The notes under the pieces: generated by a model
What the model was told of the DNA's origin: nothing
Databases searched by the model: none
Seen by the model: only the letters and a program-made list of their open reading frames with translations
Shown here: in pieces, positions 5,628 to 6,394 of the stretch
Numbering within the stretch: position 1 is the first letter of the stretch
How the letters are laid out: each line of letters opens with the position of its first letter
Made by a program: the position numbers and the translations under genes
Assembly (NCBI GenBank): GCA_030149595.1
Contig: JASFBI010000116.1
Location: 1-6,394 of the forward strand
Length of the DNA: 6,394 bases
Source of the DNA: Desulfobacterales bacterium
Lineage (GTDB): Bacteria > Desulfobacterota > Desulfobacteria > Desulfobacterales > DAOWNP01
Direction: 5' to 3'

Positions 5628-6046
5628 ATTTTTCTTTTTTTAAACCCTATAAATACAAGTAAAATAATAGTTAATAGAGCTAATATTGGTTTAGGGATAA
5701 TATTTTTTATTTTAAAATTATCTATTGCTGTTTTTGCATGAACATATTGAGTATCTGGAGTATCAAGAAATTTACCCTGATCTTTAAAATCATTCTTAAC
5801 ATTATTTTCTTTTAAGATATTAATTTTAATTAATGCTTCATCCATCAAGTTTAATGAAAGTAGTAAAACAGAATTAGAACTGTTTTTAGATAAAGCATCT
5901 ATATTAATCCATTTTAAGCCTGTAATTTTATTTGAGATATATTCTATCTCACTATTATCCGACAAATCAATAGTACCAGCTTGTGATGTATTTATAAAAA
6001 AACTGAATATTACTATGGTTAGTAAAAATCGTAATACGGCATTCAT
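5624..6046 (-). CDS. Small secreted protein with degenerate PEP-CTERM-like sorting tail
   Basis: The product has 140 residues. A Sec signal peptide (1-23, hydrophobic core about 5-18) likely ends at SQA-GTI. The mature N-terminus has ITGLKWINID (41-50), resembling the TGLxWLD motif common in PEP-CTERM proteins of unknown function. The C-terminus has the three-part sorting layout: IPKP (117-120), a hydrophobic helix (121-135) and the basic end KKRKI (136-140). A true PEP-CTERM box has PEP; here it is PKP, so recognition by an exosortase is inferred. The mature domain of about 90 residues is short and Asn/Lys-rich, without enzyme motifs. The ATG at 6046 has AAGGA (6053-6057) six bases upstream; ATG at 6052 would add Met-Thr. 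An in-frame ATG at 6172 would add a 42-residue stretch from spacer DNA and is rejected. If sorted, the protein would be processed at the inner membrane and passed to the cell surface or matrix. Confidence 0.75.
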   Translation of the reverse strand: MNAVLRFLLTIVIFSFFINTSQAGTIDLSDNSEIEYISNKITGLKWINIDALSKNSSNSVLLLSLNLMDEALIKINILKENNVKNDFKDQGKFLDTPDTQYVHAKTAIDNFKIKNIIPKPILALLTIILLVFIGFKKRKI

Positions 6047-6105
6047 GGTCATTCCTTTTTTATATTTTTTACAATGTATAAATAACCGAAACATTAAAAG
6101 AGCCT

Positions 6106-6134
6106 TATATACGATATTTATAACAAAACGTAAA
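6106..6134 (-). promoter_or_regulatory. Candidate promoter for the PEP-CTERM-like gene
   Basis: On the minus strand TTTACG (6134-6129) and TATATA (6111-6106) are separated by 17 bases, about 60 bases before the ATG at 6046. Each element matches the sigma-70 consensus at four of six positions. The surrounding A/T-rich DNA makes this a weak call. The remaining spacer 6112-6244 shows no gene. Confidence 0.25.
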
Positions 6135-6240
6135 AATAAAACAAAAAAATATTTATCAAAATCAATAAACAATGTAAAGATAAAAAATAAAATAAGGTAA
6201 TATTAAATTCAAATTTTTTATTATGATATTGATCATTTAC

Positions 6241-6258
6241 AGGTTTATAGGTTTATAG
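6241..6258. repeat. Short tandem repeat of an 8-mer
   Basis: AGGTTTAT is repeated twice, with two more bases of a third copy. On the minus strand the first copy contains the TAA stop of the partial right-edge ORF. Slippage could move that stop; no other role is evident. Confidence 0.6.
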
Positions 6259-6394
6259 AAATATCAGAAGGATAATTTTTCATATAATAATTATGATAAG
6301 GCAGAAAAAGGGCTTTTTCTGCCTTTAATGCTTTTTGTATTAGTTTTTCTGCTTTTTTATAAGAAAATTTTCTCTCATAAAATTTGAAAAATGA
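6245..6394 (-). CDS. C-terminal fragment of an unidentified protein, 5' end beyond the right edge
   Basis: Reading in from the right edge on the minus strand gives 49 codons and then TAA. The fragment includes FYERKFSYKKAEKLIQKALK and then AEKALFLPYHNYYMKNYPSD. The Lys/Glu/Ala pattern of the first part fits an amphipathic helix, as in TPR-like or coiled regions, and is better balanced than any other frame there. It is too short to name. A 13-bp palindrome (6298-6325) lies inside it, so the alternative is that this is spacer DNA with a terminator. If real, the gene is the upstream neighbour of the PEP-CTERM-like gene with a 198-base gap. Confidence 0.5.
   Translation of the reverse strand, partial: SFFKFYERKFSYKKAEKLIQKALKAEKALFLPYHNYYMKNYPSDISINL
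6298..6325. repeat. 13-bp perfect inverted repeat, possible plus-strand terminator
   Basis: AAGGCAGAAAAAG (6298-6310) pairs exactly with CTTTTTCTGCCTT (6313-6325) around GG. On the plus strand TTTAATGCTTTTT follows, a broken T-tract, so it could end plus-strand transcription; the minus strand has no T-tract. It falls within the putative right-edge coding fragment (codons for KAEKALFLP), where such symmetry may be chance or regulatory. Confidence 0.6.

Noticed and set aside
6047..6172. N-terminal extension of the PEP-CTERM-like protein to ATG 6172
   Set aside because: The added 42 residues lack an SD, would bury the signal peptide and come from AT-rich spacer. The ATG at 6046 has a good SD and gives a normal signal peptide.
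6015..6200. Plus-strand ORF of 61 residues
   Set aside because: It overlaps the signal peptide and leader of the PEP-CTERM-like gene and its Lys/Asn/Ile content reflects A-rich spacer DNA.
1..6394. tRNA, rRNA, CRISPR array, insertion sequence, phage or defence genes
   Set aside because: No cloverleaf, spaced direct-repeat array, transposase motif, integrase or known defence domain is visible on either strand.

Overview
The window is a very AT-rich bacterial chromosome segment, roughly 70% A+T by eye, with Shine-Dalgarno (SD) sequences of the AAGGA/AGGAG type before most genes. A TRAM-type 23S rRNA methyltransferase, a lipoprotein, a heptose-phosphate isomerase (GmhA) and a probable exosortase substrate together point to a Gram-negative organism with lipopolysaccharide. 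My tentative placement is a low-GC member of the Desulfobacterota (Desulfobacterales-like). That rests on protein style, not on a marker gene.

Layout. Positions 1-1252 (minus) hold most of an RlmD/RumA-family rRNA uracil-5-methyltransferase, cut by the left edge just before its catalytic cysteine. It is divergent from an alpha/beta hydrolase at 1369-2118 (plus), which lacks any ATG/GTG/TTG/CTG start and seems to begin at ATA behind a good SD. Next come two minus-strand genes: an uncharacterised lipoprotein (2181-2933) and, upstream of it, a small conserved-looking cytoplasmic protein (3059-3415). A terminator-like hairpin and a perfect 21-bp inverted repeat lie between them. A 304-base divergent spacer follows (3416-3719), with a perfect 16-bp palindrome over a likely promoter. 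The plus-strand acyltransferase-3 membrane protein (3720-4763) converges on gmhA (4793-5368, minus). A 255-base spacer with a 28-base palindrome leads to a small secreted protein with a degenerate PEP-CTERM-like tail (5624-6046, minus). The right edge holds the C-terminal end of a probable minus-strand gene (6245-6394).

How the genes work together. No long operon is visible; most genes appear to have their own promoter. GmhA (first step of ADP-heptose synthesis for LPS core), the acyltransferase (surface glycan acylation), the lipoprotein and the PEP-CTERM-like protein make a loose cell-envelope theme. That link is thematic; the sequence does not show functional coupling.

I find no mobile element, CRISPR array, tRNA, rRNA or defence system. 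The most notable points are the apparently startless hydrolase, the 21-bp inverted repeat and its echoes in the rlmD/hydrolase spacer, the two palindromes sharing the TATGTTAT half-site, and the IPKP-type variant sorting tail.
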